Origin: Clostridium cuniculi
Lineage (GTDB): Bacteria > Bacillota > Clostridia > Clostridiales > Clostridiaceae
DNA: 64,000 nt
Direction: 5' to 3'
NCBI RefSeq assembly: GCF_004353185.1
Contig: NZ_SMUS01000017.1
Location: 18,269 to 82,268, forward strand
A model generated the notes under the pieces. The model saw only the letters and a list, made by a program, of their open reading frames with translations. It did no database searches and had not been told where the DNA came from. Both the position numbers and the translations under genes were made by a program. This document shows positions 8,703-16,524 of this stretch, piece after piece. Each line of letters begins with the position of its first letter. Within the stretch, counting starts at the first letter, position 1.

Positions 8703-10736
8703 CTACTTTCTTTTCTTTGCTAAAACAGCTCCTGCAGATGTTAAAAGCATTCCTAAACCTGCAACTGCTCCTGAACCAATAGGTGCTCCTGTTTCTGGTA
8801 ATGTGTCTACTGTATATTCTTTAATGAATGTTAAAGTATCTTCTAATAATGTAACACCAAATTCAACTTCTCTAGACATTGGTACTACATAAGTTTTAAC
8901 CTTTATACTATCACTTAAACTTGAAACTGCAAATCTAACATTTGTTGTATCTCCACTTGTACTCTTAGTTACAGTAACTTTTTTACCATTTACATAAATC
9001 TCATGATTTTGCATGAATTCAGCTCCAGTGAAAGTTAAAGTAACATAGTATTTACCATCTATTTCTTCAACCTTTGAAGTAGAATTTAAATACTTTCTGG
9101 CCATTGATCTTCCAGTTTCACTCTCATGAGTTACACTATTTTGAATTGAGTATAACTTACCCTTTGTTACTTTAGTTTCATCTTCAGTAGTAGTTGTATT
9201 TTCATTGCTTGTACTACTATTGTTATTTGATCCAGATGTTGTTCCTCCTGTTGTACTTCCCGTTGTTCCTCCATTGTTAGTTGTTTCATCTGTAACTAAT
9301 GTTAATGTGTCTTCTAATATATCAACACCGAATTCTACATTGCTTCCCATCATAGTAACATAAGCTGAAACTTTTATTGAATCTTCTAAGCTTCCAACAG
9401 CAAATCTTAAACTAACAATATCACCATTTACTGATTTAGTTGCATCTACTTTTGCTCCATTAACATATACTGTATGATTATTCATCATTGTTGATCCCAT
9501 AGATGTAAATGTTAATGTAACATATTTCTTTCCATTTACTTCTTCAACTTTTAATGTTTCTTCTAAAGCCTTTCTTGCCATACTTAATCCAGTCTCACTA
9601 TCATGAGTTACATTGTTTTTACCTGTATAAACCTTAGTTCCTTGTTCTTCAGTTGTTCCATTATTTGAACTACCGTTGCTTGAACCTTCATTTCCAGTAT
9701 TTCCACTGTTATTTTCATTATCAGTGTTTCCACCGTTGTTCTCGTCACTTGGCTTGTTTGTTTCACCATTATTGCCTGAATCTTGAGAAGAATCATCTTC
9801 TGTATATTCAGTTAATTCTCCCGCATGCAATAAATCAATATCAACTGCATGAAGACCTCCCGGTGCAATAAACTCTGGAAGCATAGGATGATAATATGTT
9901 AAATTAATTTTTATTCTTGTATATAACACATCTATTGAGCTTATTTCAAAACTTATCGAACCATCTTCATTTTTCTTAAATTCAACTTCTTGTCCATCAA
10001 TAGTTATTGAATTTGTTGTTCTTACAGTTTCTAATCCTAATTCATTATATTTCATAGTTACTGTAATTTTTCCATCTTTAACTGTTATAATAGAGTCAGT
10101 ATCAATATACTGTCTTATACTGCTTTCTCCATCACCATTACTTTTTAAAGTTTTATTTGTTATCTTATACTTTCCATCAGCTAAAACACTTCCTTGATTT
10201 TCATTATCTTCTACTGAATCATCTATTGTTGGAATTGTACTAGTATCATTTGTTACAAAGAAAGATACCTCTTTCCCCATAGCTATTACAGTCATATCTA
10301 CTTGTACTTTAGCATCAACAGATGGTACTTCAAAAGTAATTGATTTATTTGTTGTATCATTAACTCCGTTTAAATCAACTCCATCTAAACTTACTTTAAT
10401 ATCTTTCATCATAGGATATAACTCTTCATTAAATTGTAATGTCATAGTTATTTTATCTTCTTCAACACTAATAATAGTATCTTCTTTTAATGCGCTTCTA
10501 GCCATAGATTCACCTGTAGTGTTTCCTGCTTCAGCATATTCAGTTTCATTTTTAACTACATATGTTCCATTAACTAAACCATTTCCCTTGTTTTCCTCTT
10601 CACTACCTGAATTATCTATTGATGGACTAGCAATAGCATCAACTGTTGTAGCACCTACAGCTTGTACATTAGTTCCTAATACAATTGTTGATACCATTAA
10701 AGCAGCTAACATCTTACAAAGTTTCTTTCTTAACAT
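8703..10736 (-). CDS. Four-NEAT-domain LPxTG surface haem-binding protein
   Basis: 677 residues: signal peptide (1-30), NEAT-like domains at about 52-165, 185-300, 368-485 and 530-645, low-complexity Asn/Gly/Ser/Thr linkers between the later ones, and a sorting signal LPETG followed by a hydrophobic stretch and KKRK. Three domains carry the start signature HDSETG or HESETG with SMARK, or the related GESMARS. The ligand strand reads VIAMGKEVSF, VTMMGSNVEF or VPMSREVEF, lacking the YxxxY motif; domain 2 is the most divergent (TYYHPMLPEF). It is first in the operon, behind a Fur-like box. Expected role: cell-wall haem capture after sortase anchoring. Confidence 0.9.
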   Translation of the reverse strand: MLRKKLCKMLAALMVSTIVLGTNVQAVGATTVDAIASPSIDNSGSEEENKGNGLVNGTYVVKNETEYAEAGNTTGESMARSALKEDTIISVEEDKITMTLQFNEELYPMMKDIKVSLDGVDLNGVNDTTNKSITFEVPSVDAKVQVDMTVIAMGKEVSFFVTNDTSTIPTIDDSVEDNENQGSVLADGKYKITNKTLKSNGDGESSIRQYIDTDSIITVKDGKITVTMKYNELGLETVRTTNSITIDGQEVEFKKNEDGSISFEISSIDVLYTRIKINLTYYHPMLPEFIAPGGLHAVDIDLLHAGELTEYTEDDSSQDSGNNGETNKPSDENNGGNTDNENNSGNTGNEGSSNGSSNNGTTEEQGTKVYTGKNNVTHDSETGLSMARKALEETLKVEEVNGKKYVTLTFTSMGSTMMNNHTVYVNGAKVDATKSVNGDIVSLRFAVGSLEDSIKVSAYVTMMGSNVEFGVDILEDTLTLVTDETTNNGGTTGSTTGGTTSGSNNNSSTSNENTTTTEDETKVTKGKLYSIQNSVTHESETGRSMARKYLNSTSKVEEIDGKYYVTLTFTGAEFMQNHEIYVNGKKVTVTKSTSGDTTNVRFAVSSLSDSIKVKTYVVPMSREVEFGVTLLEDTLTFIKEYTVDTLPETGAPIGSGAVAGLGMLLTSAGAVLAKKRK

Positions 10737-10816
10737 ATCTCTATTCCCCCTAGTGTATTTCTAAAATTTATTTATCTCTTTTAATTGACATATTAATAAT
10801 TATCTTTCATAATTAA

Positions 10817-10831
10817 TGATATTGATTCTCA
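10817..10831. promoter_or_regulatory. Fur-like operator
   Basis: TGATATTGATTCTCA matches the 7-1-7 Fur consensus TGATAATNATTATCA at all but two of the 14 defined positions. It lies 81 bases upstream of the LPxTG NEAT gene, in the divergent region shared with the AraC regulator, where iron-responsive repression is expected. Confidence 0.7.
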
Positions 10832-10954
10832 TTTACTCTTAAAATAATATCATATATTTTAATCATATGTTTTAACTATATTTGCAATTTTTTTAACAAT
10901 ATTTTTATATTTAATAAATTTAGAAGAATTTTTAATGGAAGGATGCTCAGATTA

Positions 10955-11683
10955 ATGATTTCAAATATATTAACTAATTTCTTTAATTGCCTTGCTGTTC
11001 CAATACTAGTTTTAAATTATAAGTTTGAAACTATATTTACCTATAATCATGATTCCAAAATCGATGATTCATTTTATACTTCTAAAGCTATAGAAGAACT
11101 AAAAAAATCAGATTTTTCTTCAAACACCTTTTCATTTAATATAAATCATGATATATCCTTTACTTGCATTAGTTTTAATCATTATGACAATACTAAAATG
11201 TATCTATTAATGGGTCCTTATACTATTAATGAAGATTCTAATAATACTAATGTTATCAATACACTTACAGAAGAAGGTTTAGAAAGTATTATTAAATTAC
11301 ATTCTTATATTATCGATAATCATATTTGTAATAATAAATCAAATAAGATTAACTCTCCCTTTGTAAATCATGCTATTAAATATATTGAAAAAAACTATGC
11401 TCATGAAATTTCAATAGATGATATTTGCAAAGAATTAAACGTAAACAAATGTTATTTTTGTAGTGTATTTAAAAAAGAAGTTGGATCAACATTTATAAAC
11501 TATTTAAATAACTATAAAATAGAAAAAAGTAAGGAACTTTTAAAAAATCCTAATATATCTTTACTTGATGTTTCACTTTCTGTAGGATATAACAATCAAA
11601 GTTATTTTAGTACAGTATTTAAAAAAATAACTTCAAAAACTCCGCTAGAATTTAGAGATGAATACATAAAAACCAAAAACTAA
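10955..11683 (+). CDS. AraC-family transcriptional regulator
   Basis: 242 residues from the ATG at 10955 (GGAAGG ends 12 bases before). A start at 10943 is open but abuts the ribosome site. The C-terminal 100 residues form the two AraC helix-turn-helix motifs (ISIDDICKELNVNKCYFCSVF and DVSLSVGYNNQSYFSTVFKK, then TPLEFR). The N-terminal 130 residues contain a YLLMGPYTI segment seen in the sensor halves of some Gram-positive AraC regulators. It is divergent from the surface NEAT operon across a Fur-like site and is a good candidate for its local regulator. Confidence 0.85.
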   Translation: MISNILTNFFNCLAVPILVLNYKFETIFTYNHDSKIDDSFYTSKAIEELKKSDFSSNTFSFNINHDISFTCISFNHYDNTKMYLLMGPYTINEDSNNTNVINTLTEEGLESIIKLHSYIIDNHICNNKSNKINSPFVNHAIKYIEKNYAHEISIDDICKELNVNKCYFCSVFKKEVGSTFINYLNNYKIEKSKELLKNPNISLLDVSLSVGYNNQSYFSTVFKKITSKTPLEFRDEYIKTKN

Positions 11684-11688
11684 AAATA

Positions 11689-11723
11689 AAAAAACAACTG
11701 CCTTATGTAGACAGTTGTTTTTT
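11689..11723 (+). terminator. Rho-independent terminator
   Basis: AAAAAACAACTG pairs with CAGTTGTTTTTT around an 11-base loop directly after the AraC-family gene. Confidence 0.8.
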
Positions 11724-11735
11724 AGTTTCTCATCT

Positions 11736-12680
11736 TTATTTCAAACTTATTATTTCTTTATTTTCAATTCCTATAAAGTCATCAATTTTTTCCTCTTTAT
11801 AAAACCAATATGCAAATCCAAAGGTTAAACAAGTAACTATTGTAACTATTATTCCTCCCTCAGGTCCAAAAGCACCTCCATTTATTATATTATTAGTTAC
11901 ATTTTCTACTTTATATAATCCATTAACACTTATTCCGCTTACTTCAAATCCCCAAATATATCCTTGAAAATAATTCCATGTTATATGATATCCTATTGCC
12001 ATCCATATATTTTTAGATTTCATAAACATGTATGCAAATAATACACCTAGTAAAAATAAATTAATAAATGCCAACACATCTATTCCTTCATTACCTAAAT
12101 GTAAAGCTGCAAATATTAATGCTGGTCCAATTAATATTAGCCATTTATTTCTTGTTTGTTTTAATACAGACATAATGTATCCTCTAGATAGTATCTCCTC
12201 ACCAAACCCAACAAATATAAAACCTATTAGCCCATATAATAAAGATATTGATACTTGTGGTTTGCTAATAGGATTTACTAATTTAACATCTCCTATAGCT
12301 ATTATAATTACAGCTACTATACTCATTGTGATTGCTCCTAATACTAATCCTATAGCTAACTCCTTGTACCCCTTTTTAATAGACGTTATACCCATCTTAT
12401 TAATTTTCTTCTTTTCAAACAATTTCCATATAATAATACAAGATATAATAAGTAAAATATTACTTATTGAAGTACTAATCTGAAAAATCAATTCATATTC
12501 TGCAGTAGACTCTAAGTTAAAATTAATTAAATAATCACCATTCCCTTTAATTAAAAGAACAATACCCATTATTATCCCTACTAACATAGATAGTCCAAAC
12601 ATCAAAGCATATGAAAGCAAAAATACTAAAAGTATCTTCCATCCACTTCTTACCTCATTATACTTATTTTTAAATATCAT
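11736..12680 (-). CDS. CPBP-family intramembrane metalloprotease
   Basis: 314 residues, about eight membrane segments. The CPBP (Abi) motifs are present: GFGEEILSRGYIMSVL near residue 165 (EExxxR), IFAALHLGNEG with the His, and IGYHITWNYFQG near the end (HxxxN). These residues form the presumed metal site. Substrate unknown; family members process prenylated proteins or give bacteriocin self-immunity. No bacteriocin gene is apparent alongside. Confidence 0.85.
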   Translation of the reverse strand: MIFKNKYNEVRSGWKILLVFLLSYALMFGLSMLVGIIMGIVLLIKGNGDYLINFNLESTAEYELIFQISTSISNILLIISCIIIWKLFEKKKINKMGITSIKKGYKELAIGLVLGAITMSIVAVIIIAIGDVKLVNPISKPQVSISLLYGLIGFIFVGFGEEILSRGYIMSVLKQTRNKWLILIGPALIFAALHLGNEGIDVLAFINLFLLGVLFAYMFMKSKNIWMAIGYHITWNYFQGYIWGFEVSGISVNGLYKVENVTNNIINGGAFGPEGGIIVTIVTCLTFGFAYWFYKEEKIDDFIGIENKEIISLK

Positions 12681-12735
12681 TTTTCCCCCTCCTTATCTTT
12701 ATAATTAAATTTTATCATAACATTTTACTTTTTTT

Positions 12736-12778
12736 AACAAAAAAAATACTAATAAGATAATTTCTCTTATTAGTATTT
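12736..12778 (-). terminator. Terminator of the HMA-like gene
   Basis: 14-bp perfect arms (12744-12757 and 12765-12778), followed on the minus strand by seven or more T residues. It begins just after the 12789 stop. Confidence 0.75.
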
Positions 12779-12788
12779 CAATAATATA

Positions 12789-12995
12789 TTATTCTTCAAT
12801 TTTATGTCCTGTGTTTTCAATACAACTTCTTATTTCTTGCTCAGTTGCTGGCTTATTATAAATTACTTCAACACTTCCTCGTGCCATATCTACACAAACG
12901 TTATCTACACCATCTATTTTTTCAAGTGCATTTTTAATTTGTGTTTTCATATTTTCATTTGCGATACCATTTACCATATAATGTTCTCTTTCCAT
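12789..12995 (-). CDS. HMA-fold (heavy-metal-associated-like) protein lacking CxxC
   Basis: 68 residues from the ATG at 12995, which has AGGAG 9 bases upstream; a longer frame to 13061 lacks a ribosome site. The pattern VNGIANENMKTQIKNALEKI, then GVDNVCVDMARGSVEVIYN, follows the beta-alpha-beta spacing of HMA/CopZ-like domains. However, the GMxCxxC metal loop is replaced by GIANENM; the only cysteines are in VCVD and near the C-terminus (RSCIENTG). Probably not a classical copper chaperone. It may share a transcript with the HAD gene 75 bases upstream. Confidence 0.75.
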   Translation of the reverse strand: MEREHYMVNGIANENMKTQIKNALEKIDGVDNVCVDMARGSVEVIYNKPATEQEIRSCIENTGHKIEE

Positions 12996-13069
12996 TAATA
13001 CTACTCCTTTAAAAAAATTTATATAAATAGTATTATCAAAAAACATTACTATTATTATCAAAATTTTTT

Positions 13070-13738
13070 CTATTTCATACTCATTAACTCATTTCTTATT
13101 TCATTTAAATTATTAAAACTTTTATAAGAATTATTTAAAATCTTTTCATCCGCCTTTTTCAAGTCAACAACATGAATAGGAACCATGCCAGCGTTAAATG
13201 CAGCTTCTATTCCTGCACTTGAATCTTCAATTACAATGCATTGCTCTGGCTTTACCATTAACTTATCTGCAGCCTTTAAAAATATCTCCGGATTTGGTTT
13301 AGTTTCTCTTACCTCATCCCTACATACTACAACATCAAAAAAACTTTCGATATTAGCTTGCTTTAGTTGTTTAAATGCTCTTTTTGAAATAGCTGATGTG
13401 GCTAATGCGATTTTAAAATTATTTTCTTTTAAGTATTTTAAAATTTCATATACTCCTAACTTTAAAGGAACACCCTTTTCTATTTCTTTAGCTAAATTTT
13501 CATCTTTTTCCATATACATATCATCTATTTTCAAATCATTTCCGAAATGATTTAAAAATACTTTCTTAACATTTTCACGACCAGTTCCTAATACTGATGC
13601 ATATATTTCTTTTGTCATTTTATAACCATACTTTTCAAAAACCTCTGACCATACCTTTAAATATATCATTTCAGTATCAAATATTACCCCATCCATATCA
13701 AATATTATAGCCTTTATTTTATCAATATCCAAAGTCAT
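13070..13738 (-). CDS. HAD-superfamily hydrolase (beta-phosphoglucomutase-like)
   Basis: 222 residues. Motif I FDMDGVIFDTE (nucleophile and acid/base Asp) near residue 14, motif II ALATSAISKRAF near 114, motif III KPNPEIF, and motif IV VIEDSSAGIEAA. The alpha-helical cap between motifs I and II places it in subfamily IA with phosphoglycolate phosphatase and beta-phosphoglucomutase types. The substrate cannot be told from the sequence or from its neighbours. Confidence 0.85.
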   Translation of the reverse strand: MTLDIDKIKAIIFDMDGVIFDTEMIYLKVWSEVFEKYGYKMTKEIYASVLGTGRENVKKVFLNHFGNDLKIDDMYMEKDENLAKEIEKGVPLKLGVYEILKYLKENNFKIALATSAISKRAFKQLKQANIESFFDVVVCRDEVRETKPNPEIFLKAADKLMVKPEQCIVIEDSSAGIEAAFNAGMVPIHVVDLKKADEKILNNSYKSFNNLNEIRNELMSMK

Positions 13739-13879
13739 ATAATTACTTCACCCTCTACTCACTGTTATAATCTAAAAATTTTAGATATAGTTTATTTCTA
13801 ATAATTATATCATAATTTAAATCTATATTTTTTCACTATATTATTTCTAAATAATATTCCATTATCTAAATATCTAGTA

Positions 13880-13909
13880 AAAAACTCCACTAATAAATTT
13901 TTAGTGGAG
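13880..13909 (-). terminator. Terminator of sensor kinase gene
   Basis: CTCCACTA/TAGTGGAG stem (13885-13892 and 13902-13909), followed on the minus strand by TTTTTT. It starts 6 bases after the kinase stop codon. Confidence 0.75.
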
Positions 13910-13915
13910 CTTTTA

Positions 13916-15886
13916 TTATATATATATATCTGATAACTCAGTTCTTGTTCTATATCTTATATTTCTTATTTCATCTATCATATTTATTTCACAAGAATGT
14001 TTTTCTTCAATATTATTACAAGTATCATTGTAATTTTCACTTGTTTTCTTAGGTAATCTAACTGTAAATTTTGTTCCCTTATTAATCTGAGATTCAACTA
14101 TAATCTCACCATCATGTAGTTCTACTAAAGATTTCGCTATTGATAGCCCTATTCCACTACCTTCATTTTTTCTAGTTAAACTATTATCAACTTGCATAAA
14201 GTTTTCAAATATATTACATATATCCTCTTGTGATATACCTACTCCATTATCTTCAACAATAATATTTACATATTTATCTTCCGAATTAACAGTGACATAA
14301 ATATTACCCTCATCCTTTGAAAACTTAATTGCATTTGATACCAAATTTAAAATAACTCTTTCAATCTTACTAACATCAATATTCATAATTACTTCTTCTT
14401 CATTTGTATCAAAAGTTAAATTTAAATTTTTCTTTTCTGCATATGGAATTATAGACATTACTAAATCTTCTGTTAAACTAACTAGATTGCTATTCTCTAA
14501 ATTTAATTTTAAATCATTTAATTCAGCTTTTTCTACGTCTATTATATTGTTTATTAATCTCATTAATCTATAGCAATTATCTTTTACTACATTAATGGTA
14601 TCATTATCTTTGTAATTTTCATAGCTCTTACTCTCCATAAGTTGAGCTGCACATAATATTACATTTATTGGCGTATTAAGTTCATGACTTATATTGGCTA
14701 TAAAATGAGCTTTTAGCTTATTAGCTTCTTCTGCTTTATTCTTTGCATTTATTATCTCTTTTTCATACTTTCTTTTATAATATATATATTTTATTAATGC
14801 TAATATTAAAAGTATTAATGTGGCAAATATAATATTAAGTATTATAAATGATGTTTTATATTTTTTAATCATCTCTATTGGATTATTAAGTATCTGTGAT
14901 CCTTTTGGCAAAGAATTAATTTTTATATTAAATTTTTTTAATATATCATAATCAAATATATATTCATTGGCATCTTCCCCATCAATATATAATTCCTTTT
15001 CATCTTTATTCTCTAATAATCCTAATACTATTTCAGCGGCTTTTTTCCCTTGATTAAAATGATTAATAACTTTACCTCCAATACTTCCGGTACCGATACC
15101 ATATTTTAACACACTATATATTGGAATCGTTGGACTTATTTCTGATATTAATTTATTTATATCTGAAGTTTTTAACCATTCTCCATTTTTGAAATCATCA
15201 GGATATAGTGAAATTATAACACTATTATCTTTTAAATTTTTTATAGTCTCTTTAAATTCATCTATAGTTAATTTACTTGTGATTATGGCTTGAAAATTTA
15301 AGTTTGAATACTTATTAACAATATTCTCGTAAAACTCATCTCCAGAATCATTTAAAAAAATTATATTTTCTGTTTTAGGATGAAACTTTGTAATTAATTT
15401 TAAATTTTCTTCTATAGATTCTATTTCTCGCACTCCTGAAACTTTTTCATGCTTAAAAGCTTCTTCTAATAATTCTTCCTTTTGAATTCCTAAAAATGAT
15501 ATTGGAATATCTTGAAATATATCATTTCTATATTTCAAACAAAATTCTAGTGCTTCATCATCTCCCGCTATTATAGCATCATATCTTTTATAATTTTCAA
15601 AACTAGATTTTAATAAATTATAGAATTTTTCTTCATTCTCGATATTATAATATCCATTTAGATCCATATATTCAACTCTTAAATTAACATCATTATCAAA
15701 TCCATTCTTTATTCCTTCAACTTGATCTTCAAAAGATATAAAATTTGAATTATATGAACCAATAAATAAGACATTTAATTTTTCTTCCTTATATTCTTTT
15801 GCATAAACAATATTATTACATAATGTAATATAAGTAATTATTAATACCATTATCAAAATACTTAATTTCCGTTGTACCCTTTTCAT
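13916..15886 (-). CDS. Sensor histidine kinase with ABC_sub_bind-type sensor
   Basis: 656 residues: signal/first membrane segment (about 8-28), an extracellular periplasmic-binding-like domain of the ABC_sub_bind type (about 37-325; VLFIGSYNSNF, IIAGDDEALEF, GSIGGKVINHFNQGKKAAE), membrane segment 346-368, HisKA with phospho-accepting His401 (ISHELNTPINVI), and HATPase_c (NLVSNAIKFS, DNGVGIS, GSGIGLSIAK). CAGGAG precedes the ATG. No response-regulator gene is adjacent. A small-molecule ligand is likely; its identity is unknown. Confidence 0.9.
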   Translation of the reverse strand: MKRVQRKLSILIMVLIITYITLCNNIVYAKEYKEEKLNVLFIGSYNSNFISFEDQVEGIKNGFDNDVNLRVEYMDLNGYYNIENEEKFYNLLKSSFENYKRYDAIIAGDDEALEFCLKYRNDIFQDIPISFLGIQKEELLEEAFKHEKVSGVREIESIEENLKLITKFHPKTENIIFLNDSGDEFYENIVNKYSNLNFQAIITSKLTIDEFKETIKNLKDNSVIISLYPDDFKNGEWLKTSDINKLISEISPTIPIYSVLKYGIGTGSIGGKVINHFNQGKKAAEIVLGLLENKDEKELYIDGEDANEYIFDYDILKKFNIKINSLPKGSQILNNPIEMIKKYKTSFIILNIIFATLILLILALIKYIYYKRKYEKEIINAKNKAEEANKLKAHFIANISHELNTPINVILCAAQLMESKSYENYKDNDTINVVKDNCYRLMRLINNIIDVEKAELNDLKLNLENSNLVSLTEDLVMSIIPYAEKKNLNLTFDTNEEEVIMNIDVSKIERVILNLVSNAIKFSKDEGNIYVTVNSEDKYVNIIVEDNGVGISQEDICNIFENFMQVDNSLTRKNEGSGIGLSIAKSLVELHDGEIIVESQINKGTKFTVRLPKKTSENYNDTCNNIEEKHSCEINMIDEIRNIRYRTRTELSDIYI

Positions 15887-16524
15887 CTCTTATCTCCTGT
15901 TTAATAAATCTCCTTAACAGTATTATACTACCTTTTGTTCCATTTTTATACTTTTTCTCTCCTATTTTTCTCAACATTTTTCTCCATGCTTCAATCACAC
16001 TTCATGATTTTCTCCAATATTTATATTTTACATTCTATATATACATCATATATTTTACTAGAATAAAATCTATAAATTATATTATCATTCCTACTAAAAT
16101 ATGAAGCTATTATAATGTATAGGAAAGCCTATAAACACTGTCTTTTAAATAACAAACTTATTATATACTATATTTTTGTAAATTTATATATTAAAAAGTT
16201 AAATATATATAATTTTATTTACAATTGTATTTTTGAATATTTTTTCACTATAATAACATTTTTTTCATTATTTCTTCTCGATTTCTCATTTAATACTTTT
16301 AGCTTCTATTATATTTGAAGTTTTTCTTATTTTCTCCTATTATTTACATTTAAATCCATTTATTTTTAAAAATAATGTAATAATATTTGTGATTAATTCT
16401 TTTTACATTATTTTCTATTTAATATAAAATATGTATATACAACACTTTTTATATTTCTTCTATTTTTTTATAGTAAGAAAGAAATTAAATAAAATTTTGA
16501 TGAATAGGAGGGTAATTTAACCAT
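15887..16524. other. 638-bp AT-rich intergenic region
   Basis: It separates the divergent kinase and TPR-protein genes. I see no convincing gene, strong hairpin or repeat. A 67-codon frame at 16115-16318 is Tyr/Phe/Ile-rich with no ribosome site, as expected from AT-rich noncoding DNA. Promoters for both flanking genes must lie here. Confidence 0.6.

Noticed and set aside
9608..9871. Open frames on both strands inside the Asn/Ser/Gly linker of the NEAT surface protein
   Set aside because: Shadows of the low-complexity repeat coding region; no independent ribosome sites or family matches.
10817..10831. Considered as a PerR or Zur box rather than Fur
   Set aside because: The three consensus sites are similar, but the downstream genes are haem-uptake genes, which favours Fur; sequence alone cannot exclude PerR.
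12996..13061. N-terminal extension of the HMA-like protein
   Set aside because: The extension (MIIIVMFFDNTIYINFF) is translated leader containing the AGGAG site; the ATG at 12995 is the real start.
16115..16318. 67-codon open frame between the kinase and TPR genes
   Set aside because: Almost entirely Tyr, Phe, Ile, Leu and Asn, with no ribosome site; typical chance frame in AT-rich noncoding DNA.
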